Shown here piece after piece: positions 9,500-19,059 of a DNA stretch of 64,000 nt. The first letter of the stretch is position 1. Each line of letters starts with the position of its first letter. The notes under the pieces were generated by a model, which did no database searches, was not told the DNA's origin, and worked only from the letters and a program-made list of their open reading frames with translations. This stretch comes from Mesorhizobium sp. (GTDB taxonomy: Bacteria > Pseudomonadota > Alphaproteobacteria > Rhizobiales > Rhizobiaceae), in NCBI GenBank assembly GCA_004020365.1, contig SAQR01000033.1, positions 1 to 64,000 on the forward strand, in the 5' to 3' direction. The position numbers were made by a program, and so were the translations under genes.

Positions 9500-9760
9500 G
9501 TCAGGCTGAACGGCGCACGCGCAACTATAAGCGGCACGGAACGACATTGCTGTTCGCGGCGTTCGACGTGAAGGCTGAAACCATTCTCGGCAAATACATG
9601 GCCCGGAGACTCGGTTCGCAAGTTCCTTGACGAGTCGAAGGCAACGTTCCTACGCTAAGCACCCTCGCTGGCATGTACACTTCACTCCGACAGCGGCGTC
9701 ATGGATCAATCAGGTCGAGCGCTTTTTCGCGCTTTGACTGAACGAGTGCACCCGATGCGT
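9500..9760 (+). pseudogene. IS630-family transposase remnant
   Basis: Two pieces of an IS630 DDE_3 domain are readable. RNYKRHGTTLLFAAFDVKAE (~9515-9580) corresponds to the block before the first strand of the catalytic core. KHPRWHVHFTPTAASWINQV (~9657-9716) followed by ERFFAL contains the catalytic Glu region. They are in different frames and the middle with LVMDNYATH is missing. The rest of 9233-9910 shows no gene. Confidence 0.75.
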
Positions 9761-9910
9761 GGCGGCCTGCCTGTTTTCGGCGCACCTCACCAATTGGCGC
9801 CTAAAATTCGCGCCATGGGGACAATAACGCCTGAAAAGAGCGCACCGGAGGGGCATACTCGAACCTAACGTCGCCGCTCATCACGGAACCAATTACAAAG
9901 GGAAGCTGAA

Positions 9911-10969
9911 GTGGAGCGAATAAATTCATCAGGGAGCGGTCGCCAATCAACCGTGTGGGTCTCGGCGAGCGCGATGTCCGAAGTGCTAAAGGCCAAAAGA
10001 CGAATTCGCGACCACATTATCGAAACGCCAACTATATACTCCACAGATCTCTCTAGTCTTCACGGCGCTGAAGTGTTCCTAAAGATGGAACATCATCAGA
10101 TAACCGGCAGCTTCAAGTTGCGTGGTGCAACAAACACGATTTTGCAGCTGACAAAGCAAGAGCTAAGTCGGGGAGTTGTCACTGCGTCGACTGGCAACCA
10201 CGGTCGCGCTGTAGCGTATGCCGCGAAAGCAGCCGGCTCATCCGCGACAATCTGTATGTCTAGATTGGTTCCGGAAAACAAAGTTTCTGAGATTATACAG
10301 TTAGGTGCCGACGTACGGATTACCGGTAGTTCTTACGACGAGGCGGAGAGTGAGCTCGGTCGGCTAGTTAACGAAGAGGGACGCGTGATTGTGCATGCGT
10401 CCGATGATCCCGCTATCATTGCCGGGCAGGGTACCATTGGACTCGAGATTGTGGAGGCAGTGCCAAATGTCGGCACTGTGCTCGTCCCCTTGGGGAGCGG
10501 AGGACTGTCAGCGGGAATCGCCTCAGCGGTTAAGGCCATGCGACGACACGCGCGGGTCATAGGACTCACCATGGAACGAGGGGCGGCTATGAAGGCCAGC
10601 CTTGAGGCAGGCCATCCCGTGCAGGTCAAAGAATACGAAAGTTTAGCGGATGCTCTCTGTGGAGGGATAGGTCTAAACAACAAGCTGACGTTCACGTTGT
10701 GTCGCGATCTTCTCGACGATGTCATCTTGCTCAGTGAAAGTGAGATCTCTGCGGGCATACGCTATGCTTACGATCATGAGAATGAGGTTCTTGAAGGAGC
10801 GGGTGCGATAGGTGTCGCATCACTGGTTGCGGGCAAAATCCCGAGAATACAAGGCCCGACAGTCGTCGTGCTATCCGGCCGGAACATAGGTTCGGAGTTG
10901 CACCGCCGTCTTATAGCGGGCGAGCATGTCCCTTTTGGAGAGCCCGGTGATGGTAATGATCATAACTGA
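9911..10969 (+). CDS. eutB: PLP-dependent threonine dehydratase-like, EutB
   Basis: This fold-type II PLP enzyme has 352 residues, or 331 if started at ATG 9974. GSFKLRGA carries the Schiff-base lysine, STGNHGRAVAYAA is the substrate and phosphate loop, and PLGSGGLSAGIA is the glycine loop that holds the PLP phosphate. EutB acts on a hydroxylated ectoine intermediate by dehydration or deamination. GTG 9911 is chosen because AAAGGGAAG precedes it. Its 3' end overlaps the eutC-like gene by about 20 bases, so the two are translationally linked. A general threonine/serine dehydratase is the alternative. Confidence 0.82.
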   Translation: MERINSSGSGRQSTVWVSASAMSEVLKAKRRIRDHIIETPTIYSTDLSSLHGAEVFLKMEHHQITGSFKLRGATNTILQLTKQELSRGVVTASTGNHGRAVAYAAKAAGSSATICMSRLVPENKVSEIIQLGADVRITGSSYDEAESELGRLVNEEGRVIVHASDDPAIIAGQGTIGLEIVEAVPNVGTVLVPLGSGGLSAGIASAVKAMRRHARVIGLTMERGAAMKASLEAGHPVQVKEYESLADALCGGIGLNNKLTFTLCRDLLDDVILLSESEISAGIRYAYDHENEVLEGAGAIGVASLVAGKIPRIQGPTVVVLSGRNIGSELHRRLIAGEHVPFGEPGDGNDHN

Positions 10970-11936
10970 GCACGAGCTGAGGACGCTGATCCCGCTCGAT
11001 GTTGCGACCGCGCAGTGTGTAGAACGTGCATTTCATGCTCTCTCCACAAAGCCAGTTGAAATGCCATCGATACTACGGCTTGCCGTTACCGATCATCATG
11101 GCGAAGTGGACGTGAAGACCGCTTATACACTTGGTGATGATTATTTCGCCGTGAAGATTGGGTCTGGCTTCTTCGATAACCCGAAAGTCGGACTGCCGAG
11201 TTCAGGCGGGATGATGGCACTTTTTTCCAGCGAAACTGGCGTTCCTCAGGCGATCCTTCTGGATAATGGTTATCTTACTGATATCCGGACTGCGGCAGCG
11301 GGTGCCGTGGCAGCAAAGTACCTCGCACGCGAGAATGCTGCTGTGGCTGCTATCTTTGGAGCAGGGGTTCAGGCTGAGTTGCAACTGGAGGCGCTGTTGC
11401 TAGTGCGCCCGATCAAAGAGGCGCGAATCTGGGCTCGCGACTTCCTCAAAGCGAAAGGACTTGCTGAAAAGCTGTCAAGGAAGCTCAGTCTGTCGGTAAT
11501 TCCTTACGAGGATCCAGCTCTCGCCGTATGTGGCTCTGATATCATTGTCACGACAACACCTGCGAGCAGTCCAATCCTAAGGGCTGCTTGGCTCAAGCCG
11601 GGACAGCATGTTACAGCGATGGGCTCGGATGCTGAACATAAGAACGAGATTGAGGCCGCTGCGATTGCCCGCGCCGATCTCTACGTAGCGGATAGTTTGC
11701 AGCAGACGAGAAGACTAGGTGAATTGCACCATGCATTGGCCTCGGGGCTGCTTCCCGAAACGTCCGATTTTCTCGAACTTGGAGACCTCATCGCCGAAAA
11801 AAAAAGAGGTCGCAAAAACAGCGCGCAGATCAGTATAGCTGATCTTACTGGTACCGGAGTTCAGGACACTGCGATTGCCGCATTTGCTTTTCAGCGTGCG
11901 AAAGCTGCCGGCTCGGCCGTCGGCAGGACGTTTTAG
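10950..11936 (+). CDS. eutC: Ornithine cyclodeaminase-family protein, EutC
   Basis: This 328-residue protein is of the OCD/mu-crystallin family with an NAD-binding Rossmann core. AIFGAGVQAELQLEALL is the dinucleotide loop, preceded by DNGYLTDIRTAAAGAVAA, which carries substrate-binding residues, and followed by TTTPASSPIL and AMGSDAEHKNEI. EutC works with EutB in hydroxyectoine use, probably by reduction or isomerisation of the imine product. Start ATG 10950 has GGAG nine bases upstream and overlaps the eutB stop. ATG 10956 is the alternative. The overlap indicates a two-gene operon. Confidence 0.83.
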   Translation: MVMIITEHELRTLIPLDVATAQCVERAFHALSTKPVEMPSILRLAVTDHHGEVDVKTAYTLGDDYFAVKIGSGFFDNPKVGLPSSGGMMALFSSETGVPQAILLDNGYLTDIRTAAAGAVAAKYLARENAAVAAIFGAGVQAELQLEALLLVRPIKEARIWARDFLKAKGLAEKLSRKLSLSVIPYEDPALAVCGSDIIVTTTPASSPILRAAWLKPGQHVTAMGSDAEHKNEIEAAAIARADLYVADSLQQTRRLGELHHALASGLLPETSDFLELGDLIAEKKRGRKNSAQISIADLTGTGVQDTAIAAFAFQRAKAAGSAVGRTF

Positions 11937-12009
11937 CCTAACGCTGACATCACACGTCCGGCCGAGATGAGAAAAATGCCGCTAATCCAGGATACGACGG
12001 CGTGCCTGA

Positions 12010-12239
12010 ATCTGCTCACTGGAGTTGCCCCTATTTGACCGGAGTGGGCTATTGAGTTGTGCTCGGATGAACTCCCTTGGGGAACGCATTCTGAGCCCTG
12101 AATGAGGATGGTTTTCTTTGTAGTCCTCGAACCATCCGGCGATTTTACCGAGTGCGGTGACCGCATCCGGCAAAGAATTGACGCGAGCATAGTCGCGTTT
12201 GAAGGTTTTGACGAAGCTCTCGGATATGCCGTTCGACCG
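12010..12239 (-). pseudogene. IS3-family OrfB C-terminal scrap
   Basis: The frame reads NGISESFVKTFKRDYARVNS then IAGWFEDYKENHPHSGLRMR and SPREFIRAQ, which is the end of an IS3-group OrfB. The catalytic Glu is in GISESFVK. It begins abruptly where an IS6-type sequence ends, so one transposase fragment is fused to another. Confidence 0.8.
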
Positions 12240-12400
12240 CGATCAGGTCGATCATGGCGCTCCAGGGCTTTCCTGAAGTGCTTGGCCGCCAGCAGGTCGC
12301 GATGCGCGCTGAACCAGAATTCGACCGTGTCGCCGACACTGTCGATGGCGCGGTGGAGACACATCCACTCACCGAACTCCACTACGTCACCCGCTATGGC
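12240..12400 (-). pseudogene. IS6-family transposase fragment
   Basis: The reading EWMCLHRAIDSVGDTVEFWF, then SAHRDLLAAKHFRKALERH, is the central part of an IS6 (IS26-like) transposase, including the region before the second catalytic Asp. Both ends are missing. The remaining DNA from 12400 to 12706 shows nothing I recognise. Confidence 0.75.
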
Positions 12401-12706
12401 AACCCGGAGTGATCGCCGCCGGCGCACCGACTAACGGCTGACTTACCATAGACCCATCACAAGACGATATTGGGAGGTGCCTTGGCGCACCGCTTACCGA
12501 ACTGACGCCTTTGAACATATCGAATCTCTCGAAAATTGATGCAGGGTTTCTCCTACGCGACCAGTTACCAAAACTTTGCAATACAACCGTACAGGGTTCA
12601 CGGCCATGTCTTGCAAGACAAACCCGGGAGGATGACCGCCAATGACTAAACCGTGAGGTAGCAGAACCTCAGCGACGGTCGCGATCGGTCGATAATGCGA
12701 AATATA

Positions 12707-13603
12707 CTAAATTGCGTGTTGCTTGGCGTGGCGCACCGCGTCTGCATGAGTGGCAAACCATACCCCGTCATTGCTGCGGATGTGGCGGATGAGTTCCTCC
12801 AAAAGCCAGATCCGGGAACGATGCCCGATGGTGTCGGGATGCATGGTGAGTTGGAAGACGCCACCCTCGGCATAGGCCGCATCGAACTCGGGAATGAAAA
12901 TGCCGAGAACATCGGCCGGAGCAATCTGAGGACGCAGGCTACCCCAACGATCCATGATCAGATAGGCAGCATCGTCGCGGATCCACTCCACCGGCAGCTC
13001 CACAACACCGCTGAATTCGCCGTGCATCATAAGCTCATAACAATCGACATCGGCCATCAGCGAAGAGTCGTAGAGAAGACCCATATCTTTGGTGATTTGC
13101 AGCGTGTGGGCGCTAAAATCCCAGGATGGCGTACGGATACCGATCGGCCTAACACCAGTGATCTCTTCGAATTTGTCGGCGGCGCGCAGCTGCTGCAGAT
13201 CGCGCTCGGTGTTGCCGTCGAGCAGTGTATTGCGCTCATGGATCCAACCGTGCAGGGCAATCTCGTGGCCGTCAGCTGTCAGCCCGCGCTGCTCATCAGG
13301 ATAAAGCATTGCCGATACAGCCGGCACGAAGAAGGTCGATTTGATGTAATAGCGATCGAGTAGCGCGCGTATGCGGGGCGTACCCTGACGGGGGCCGAAC
13401 TGCCCTTGCGACAGGGCGCTGATCGATTTGCCGCCATCTCGGAGCTCGTAGGATTCATGATCACTGTCGAAGGACAGGGCAACCGCGCAGCGTGCGTTGT
13501 TTGCCCAAGAGGTAGGCCTCAGACTACGGCCGGCGCGAACATGCTCGAGAATGCCGCGCCACCGCTCCTCAGGCCAGTTCCAGGTGTCGAACACTTTGTC
13601 CAT
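12707..13603 (-). CDS. Polysaccharide deacetylase-family protein
   Basis: This 298-residue protein has the NodB-homology fold of metal-dependent carbohydrate or amide deacetylases. FDSDHE gives the Asp pair and HGWIHE gives the two metal-binding His residues. GIRTPSWDFS is the third motif and TMHPDTIG carries the catalytic His. It is longer than NodB and resembles the PuuE allantoinase / peptidoglycan-deacetylase branch, so a cyclic amide substrate is as likely as a sugar. The ATG has AGGAG eight bases upstream. It follows a broken CapA-like gene on the same strand, 44 bases apart. Confidence 0.85.
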   Translation of the reverse strand: MDKVFDTWNWPEERWRGILEHVRAGRSLRPTSWANNARCAVALSFDSDHESYELRDGGKSISALSQGQFGPRQGTPRIRALLDRYYIKSTFFVPAVSAMLYPDEQRGLTADGHEIALHGWIHERNTLLDGNTERDLQQLRAADKFEEITGVRPIGIRTPSWDFSAHTLQITKDMGLLYDSSLMADVDCYELMMHGEFSGVVELPVEWIRDDAAYLIMDRWGSLRPQIAPADVLGIFIPEFDAAYAEGGVFQLTMHPDTIGHRSRIWLLEELIRHIRSNDGVWFATHADAVRHAKQHAI

Positions 13604-13647
13604 CTAAGGTCTCCTCGGAGGTCAGGCCGCCACTGATGGACAGTGGC

Positions 13648-14623
13648 TCATACGAAGTGGTTTTGTTCAAACCTGCTCACTGTAATCACGCTCTCATAAA
13701 ATACGGGATCGCAGAAACCTGGTGACGTCTCATAGGCAATCGCCATCTCCGCAGCCGTCACGTCGGCATCTGTCGACGCGCGGGTCTTTTCCGTAGGTGT
13801 CGAACATATCCATACCCATTGGGGTCCGTAGGTCATCGAATTGGCCAAGCTGTAGAAGATGGGACGACCTTTGTAGATCTGTAGATCTCAATGCCACGCA
13901 GCTGGTGGGGCCCATGCGCGACATAGGCGTCGGCGCCAGCGTCGATGGACGCATGGGCAAATGATAGGCAGCGCGCTTTTAACGCGCTTCAAGTCTTCAA
14001 GCATCACACGGGATACAATCACTTGCCTGGTAAGGCGCAGTGCGTTGACGCCTGGCCTTCCCGGAGGTTTGGCTGCAGGCTCGGCTGCCCTGGACTGCGG
14101 GGTAAACATTGTCGCGCAAGATACCAGTCCGACGCGACCCCGAAGGGTCTCCAGGAAGCGCGCCGCGGCGGCTTGAGCAAGGCTCTCACCCGCTCCCGCG
14201 TAGACAATCTCACTCTGGTCCAACAAGCGACATGTCTCGCGCATGCCCTCCACGCCCCAATCGAACGCGTAGTTGTTCGCAAAGCTTACGATATTGAACC
14301 CCATCTTCTTCAGATCAGGACCAACCGCCGGAAGGCTGACGTGATAAGCGCCTCCAAATTCCGCCTGCGGACTCCCTGTAAATGAGCGGCTATCGAAGAT
14401 ACTCGTCTCAAGATTCCCTAATGTGGCGTCGGCATTCTTAAGAACCGCCACAACGTCGTCGAACCCGGGGATGCCAGCCTATTGTAAGTGGCCGGGACCC
14501 AATCAGGTCGCCCACTGCCACCATGGTGAAACGGTCAGTCACGCTGCTCTGGGTTGATGGGATCATTTCATAATCGCTTGCTTGACCAACCCAATGATCG
14601 TGGCCGGGCGACTTTGTTGTCAT
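13648..14623 (-). pseudogene. CapA/PgsA-type metallophosphatase, frameshifted
   Basis: Pieces in three frames form one CapA (PGA_cap) domain. RFTMVAVGDLIGSRPLT near the start is followed by a shift near 14450, then AVLKNADATLGNLETSIFD, FNIVSFANNYAFDWG and GRVGLVSCATMF. A shift near 13960 leads to RTPMGMDMFDTYGKDPRV, and another to TDADVTAAEMAIAYE. The metal motif usually NNHAFDWG has Tyr in place of His. CapA-type proteins act in anionic polymer export or as exported phosphatases. With at least three frameshifts it is not functional. Confidence 0.85.
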
Positions 14624-14779
14624 TATTATTATCCTCGATGCACCGCTCCGCGATCGGCGCCCGGTTGTATTGGAATTCAGGCTTTCAAGGCCGAATCAAA
14701 TGGGTGGGGCTAGGCAAGCGCTTTCGCGAGCAAAATGGCGATGCAAAAACTATAATAGTGATGCAGCGCGGTTCCTGTC

Positions 14780-15559
14780 TTAACGAACGTCTACGTGCTC
14801 TAAAAACCTTCGCAATCGCTCTGATCTGCAGCTAGTGAAGATTTCTTCAGGCTTGCCTTCTTCCTCTACGGCGCCTTCATGTAAGAAGACGATGCGAGTA
14901 GAGACATATCTCGCGAAGTTTATCTCGTGAGTTACGACAAGCATTGTACGTCCTTCCTCAGCGAGGGCGCGCATCACTTTAAGCACCTCCCCAACAAGTT
15001 CCGGATCGAGTGCGGAGGTAGGTTCGTCGAAAAGCATTGCTTTCGGACGCATGGCCAAGGCACGCGCAATTGCTGCCCTCTGTTGCTGGCCGCCCGACAA
15101 ATGCGACGGGTATTGGTCCAGCTTACTGAACAGACCAACCTTATGGAGGAGCGCCTTAGCTTCCTCAACGCAGTCGGCGCGGGGACGATTTTGGACGTAA
15201 ATAGGAGCCTCTATCACATTCTCCAAAATCGTCTTATGTGACCAAAGATTGAAACTCTGGAACACCATTCCCAGTCGGCTGCGAAGGCGTTCAACTTTCT
15301 TCCGATTGGATGATTTGGACCGAATTGAAGGTGGGAACACAATTTCCTCCCCATCCAGCTCAATCGTTCCCGAATTGGGGGTTTCCAGCATGTTCACGCA
15401 TCGAAGTAACGTGGATTTTCCGGATCCCGATGAACCCAAAATGGAAATGACTTCGCCTTGTTGTGCACTCACAGACACCCCCCGGAGGACTTCAAGCGAT
15501 CCGAAGCTCTTGTGTAGGTCGGTGACCCGGATGGCGGGACGCTTTACAACATCAGACAC
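14780..15559 (-). CDS. Amino-acid ABC transporter ATPase (HisP/OccP type)
   Basis: This 259-residue nucleotide-binding subunit of a family-3 polar amino-acid importer has Walker A GSSGSGKSTLLRC (~36-48), Q-loop LGMVFQSFNLW, signature LSGGQQQRAAIARAL, Walker B MLFDEPTSALD and the switch His in VVTHEINFA. The start is GTG 15559 with AGGGA upstream. It is the last gene of a four-gene set. It is intact although the binding protein and one permease of the same set are broken, so it could only serve another transporter now. Confidence 0.92.
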   Translation of the reverse strand: MSDVVKRPAIRVTDLHKSFGSLEVLRGVSVSAQQGEVISILGSSGSGKSTLLRCVNMLETPNSGTIELDGEEIVFPPSIRSKSSNRKKVERLRSRLGMVFQSFNLWSHKTILENVIEAPIYVQNRPRADCVEEAKALLHKVGLFSKLDQYPSHLSGGQQQRAAIARALAMRPKAMLFDEPTSALDPELVGEVLKVMRALAEEGRTMLVVTHEINFARYVSTRIVFLHEGAVEEEGKPEEIFTSCRSERLRRFLEHVDVR

Positions 15560-15573
15560 AATTTAGATCCCTT

Positions 15574-16277
15574 TCACTTCCGGTAATGCCACATTCGGTT
15601 GACGCGTGTGGGTCCTAAACGGTTTTCGACCAACGCGATTGCACGGGAAAGTACGAAATTAATGGCCATATAGATTGCCGCCGCCACAATGAATACTTCT
15701 GTTACGCGATAAGTGTCAGAGATAATTTTTGAAGAAACCCCCGTTATCTCTGAAATAGTAATGATCCAATACAGAGATGTGGCCTTCGTCATCGAAATGA
15801 TGTCATTGCCATAGCCCGGCAACGCCTGGCGGATGGCAAGAGGCAAGATGATCCGCCGATAAAGCAAGATCCGAGACATGCCACATGCCCGTCCCGCTTC
15901 GATTGGGCCGGGCAGCACTGACAAAAGGCCGCCTCTGAAGATCTCCGCAGAGTATGCCGCCAAATTCAACGACAATGTAATGAGAGCACACCAGTACGGG
16001 TCCCGGAGCAGTGGCCAAAGCAGGCTGTGACGGATAGCAACGAATTGACTAAGCCCATAATAGACCAGGAAGAGTTGAGCGAGGAGAGGAGTACCACGGA
16101 CGATAAAGACGTATGTTCTGGCGGGCCATTCCAGGTAAGGATTCCCTGACATCGGCATAGTGCGAGCGCCATCGCAAGCGCGGTCCCGAAAATCACCGAA
16201 ACCACGGTGAGTTCGATCGTCAGAGGGGCAGCAGCAATGAGACTGACTGACGTCTCATAAAGGAAGCTCCAATCCAT
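15574..16277 (-). pseudogene. Amino-acid ABC permease (HisM/OccM type), frameshift
   Basis: The protein starts MDWSFLYETSVSLIAAAPLT at 16277 and reaches ALAMALALCR. The frame then changes by one base near 16150 and continues as GNPYLEWPARTYVFIVRGTP to the end at RMWHYRK. The permease EAA loop (EAGRACGMSRILLYRRIILP) and TM helices are otherwise intact. Its start follows the previous permease stop immediately. If the shift is real the second permease subunit is not made. Confidence 0.85.
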
Positions 16278-16996
16278 TATTTTCTCCCGGATCCGAGCAA
16301 GAAGTACGCTTCCGCTCCAGCGAAAATAACGCCAGAAGCTGTTGATATGATAAGAAATATGGCGCAGGCGACAAGAAAGAAATCAAATGGCAGCCTCGTT
16401 GCACTAGCGCCGATTTGAGCTTGTCTCATCAATTCGACTGCACCGGTTATGGATACCAGTGACGACTCTTTGAGACATACCTGCCAAATACTGCCAAGGC
16501 CGGGCAAAGCATAGCGCAAAGTGAGCGGCGCAATTATGCGACGAAAGCACACCGAAATAGACATCCCGCAAGCAATTGCAGCGTCCAGTTCGCCTTTCTG
16601 GATGACTTGGAATGCGCCGCGGAAGACTTCAGTGAACTGAGCGCCCATTGTAGCGCCAACGGCTATCGATCCTGCCAACAAGGGCGGTAAACCTACGAAC
16701 CCGTGCACTCCAAACCATCTTGCGACGGAACTCACGCCAGCGCTTCCGCCGAAATAGATGAGGTAAATGACTAAAAGTTCAGGCACTCCGCGCAACACTG
16801 TCGTATAGGCATCTGCCAATGCACGAGTGACCCTGCCACCAGAAAGTTTGGCCCAGGCCCCACCTACGCCAATGACTCCTCCGATGACGAAGCCCAAGCT
16901 GGCGATAAGAATTGTCATCGCGGCGGCGGCTAACATTGCGGGGGCCCAGCCGTCAGGTCCGAAACTGATGACGTCGAGCAGACTGGGGTGATCCAT
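16277..16996 (-). CDS. Amino-acid ABC permease (HisQ/OccQ type)
   Basis: This 239-residue inner-membrane permease has about five TM helices. The N-terminal conserved block holds TVLRGVPELLVIYLIYFGGS, and the EAA loop reads DAAIACGMSISVCFRRIIAP followed by ALPGLGSIWQVCLKESSL. It pairs with the HisM-type subunit in octopine/nopaline and histidine-type importers. The gene is intact and overlaps the start of the broken partner. Confidence 0.9.
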   Translation of the reverse strand: MDHPSLLDVISFGPDGWAPAMLAAAAMTILIASLGFVIGGVIGVGGAWAKLSGGRVTRALADAYTTVLRGVPELLVIYLIYFGGSAGVSSVARWFGVHGFVGLPPLLAGSIAVGATMGAQFTEVFRGAFQVIQKGELDAAIACGMSISVCFRRIIAPLTLRYALPGLGSIWQVCLKESSLVSITGAVELMRQAQIGASATRLPFDFFLVACAIFLIISTASGVIFAGAEAYFLLGSGRK

Positions 16997-17009
16997 AAAA
17001 GACAGCTTT

Positions 17010-17039
17010 GAAGTCTAGATTAAAGAAGTCTAGATTAAG
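17010..17039. repeat. Tandem 15-bp duplication
   Basis: GAAGTCTAGATTAAA is followed at once by GAAGTCTAGATTAAG. It lies between the broken binding-protein gene and the first permease, and the second copy probably arose by slippage. One copy overlaps the sequence just upstream of the permease ATG. Confidence 0.85.
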
Positions 17040-17096
17040 TAGGTTGCTCGTCGCCAAATGTTCTCGGCGACTGGCCGCTGGCACGCGAGAGCGACG

Positions 17097-17974
17097 TCAG
17101 CTCTCGCGTTGCCCAGGCGCCCTTAGTTTGACGCCTTTGTGTGGGGTCAGATCGAGGGTGGTCCATTGTTTAGAAAGCCGGCTAATGGTCCCGTCCTTGG
17201 TGGCTTCAGTGATCGCAGCGTCGAACTTCAGGGCGAGATCTTTGTCGCCTTTTCGCTAGCCGATCGCCACCTGAGTGGCAAGCGGGGCACCGTCAAACAG
17301 CGGGCCGGACAATGAGAGATCGCCATTGCCTGATTTCGCCAGCTCGCTAGCACCATATACGGCATTGTCGAAACCGATATCGATGCGTCCCGCTTTGATA
17401 TCCAGGTCGCGTTCGGGCGCAGTTGGGTATGTGCGTACGGTCGTCACATCCCCAAAAAATGCGTTGATCATCTGCTCATGGCTGGTCGATCGCACAACGC
17501 CGACCGTCTTCCCCGAAAGTATGCCCTTTAACTGCTGCAATATCGGTCCAGCTGCGGCTTTGTCTTCGACGTTGATTGGCGTGCCCGTATCGGGAAGGCT
17601 CGGCAATGTGCCAGTTTTGAGCGTAATGAAAGATGCGGGGGATATAACGTAGGGGAGCGAGAAGCCGATCACTTCCTTGCGCTTCTCATTTATACCTATG
17701 TTCATGATTGCGTCGAATTTACCGCCGGTTAGGCTCGGGATAAGACTGTCCCAGCTTACAACATTGATCACGCAATCAAACTTCTCGCGGCGGCAAAAGT
17801 CGCGGATGAGGTCGATTGCAAGACCGGATGGCTCACCTTTCGAATCGACCGAGGACCAGGGCGGAAAATCGCCCTCAATGCCAAAATTAACGCGTTGGGC
17901 GTCTTGCGAGTGTGCAAGCACAGGCACAAGCGGCAGTGCGAACGCAACAAGTGCTGCTAGATTTTCCGATTCAT
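17097..17974 (-). pseudogene. Family-3 amino-acid binding protein, broken
   Basis: This would be the periplasmic binding protein of the adjacent transporter. A good ribosome site (AAGGGGAGAAT) precedes ATG 17974, but the frame stops after MNRKI. A one-base shift restores the signal peptide ALVAFALPLVPVLAHSQ and the mature protein VNFGIEGDFPPWSSVDSKGE. An in-frame TAG at about 17258 then cuts the chain after ATQVAIG, and the rest, RKGDKDLALKFDAAITEATK to the true stop at 17097, is still readable. There are two independent lesions, so this is a pseudogene. Confidence 0.88.
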
Positions 17975-18010
17975 ATTCTCCCCTTTCTTATTGTCACAAA
18001 GCTTCGTTTG

Positions 18011-18030
18011 AAGCTGGGTATATCCAGCTT
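18011..18030. promoter_or_regulatory. Interrupted palindrome upstream of transporter
   Basis: AAGCTGG and CCAGCTT are separated by six bases, about 37 bases upstream of the ATG of the binding-protein pseudogene. It may be an operator or a leader hairpin. Confidence 0.35.
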
Positions 18031-18080
18031 TATCCAACGATTATCCGGTCGCGGGTAATTTGATTAGTTTAGAAAATCGT

Positions 18081-18104
18081 CCTGATCGTTTGAGATCGAT
18101 CAGG
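18081..18104. promoter_or_regulatory. Palindrome CCTGATCG-N8-CGATCAGG
   Basis: A perfect 8-base inverted repeat with an 8-base spacer lies 107 bases upstream of the transporter's first start codon. The size and symmetry suit a dimeric regulator. Apart from these repeats the stretch 17975-18463 shows no gene. Confidence 0.4.
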
Positions 18105-18463
18105 CCGATTTGAGGTCTTCTGCGAATTAGTCGACTCGGGTCGAAGGCTGTTCTTTTTTAGATTGCATTTTAAGAGGGCTGGACTTGCTTCACTATACTT
18201 AGATATAAGAACTTCAGAACGCTTGCCGCATCACTTTAGCCAGAACCGATGCTGATATTCGGCTGAAATGGCCTGAGGTGCGCAGAAAAAAGGATATTTT
18301 GTTGGGTTTTGGGGCTTAAAAAACAGCGTTCAGCGCCGATAGCTGGCCAATGCGGTTTCGGCAGAGGGGCTTTCTTCTCGCCGTCGCATCTGGCCGACCT
18401 CCGTAGAGCGTGATGCGGAGATTCCGTACGCCTCCCGCGAAGTACAGACGGAGGGATACGTCT

Positions 18464-18990
18464 GTAAGCGCCTTTGGGACTTGACGCTTTCCGGAAGTTC
18501 CAGGGCATGAGTTCTTCGACGCGGCTCTGAGGGTGGCCGTTGAGAATGGCCTGCAGGGTTTCGGCGATATAGGCGACCGGGTTGACGTCGCTGAGTTTGC
18601 AGGCCGCCACGATGGATGCCGGCTGCGCCCAATTTTCGGCCCCGACCTCATGCCCCGCAAAGAGTGCGTTTTTTTCTCGTTAGAGCCACCGGCCTGATGG
18701 CGTTTTCGACCGGGTTGGTGTCCAGTTCGAGGCGGCCGTCCTCAAGGAACCTGGTCAGGCCGTCCCAATGGGCTCAGCGCATAGCGGATATCGGTCGCGA
18801 GCGTGGAGCCGGAGGAGATCATCGACAGCTGCTTCTCGAACCAGGGCTTCAGGGCCGCGATGATCGGCGCCGAATGTTCTGTGCGCGCGTCGAGCCGGAT
18901 CTCCGGCGCTGCGCCACTGGCCCAGCTCTGGATTCCGCCGCCAATTGGGAGCAACACGATGCCGCCCTAATACACCTCTTGACCTCCAGC
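18464..18990 (-). pseudogene. IS66-family TnpC remnant with right end
   Basis: Minus-strand pieces read ALKPWFEKQLSMISSGSTLA, then in other frames EVGAENWA-like DNA, then AACKLSDVNPVAYIAETLQA and VEELMPWNFRKASS. This is the C-terminal quarter of an IS66 TnpC. The plus-strand sequence at 18464 begins GTAAGCGCC, the typical IS66 terminal repeat, marking the element end. The remainder of the element is gone. It is a different copy from the complete IS66 at 33.85 kb. Confidence 0.8.
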
Positions 18991-19059
18991 ATCGTCATGT
19001 GAGCCCGGGATCAACATCTAGCCCGGCAACTTGCGGACATATCCACGTCGAAAGCCCGG

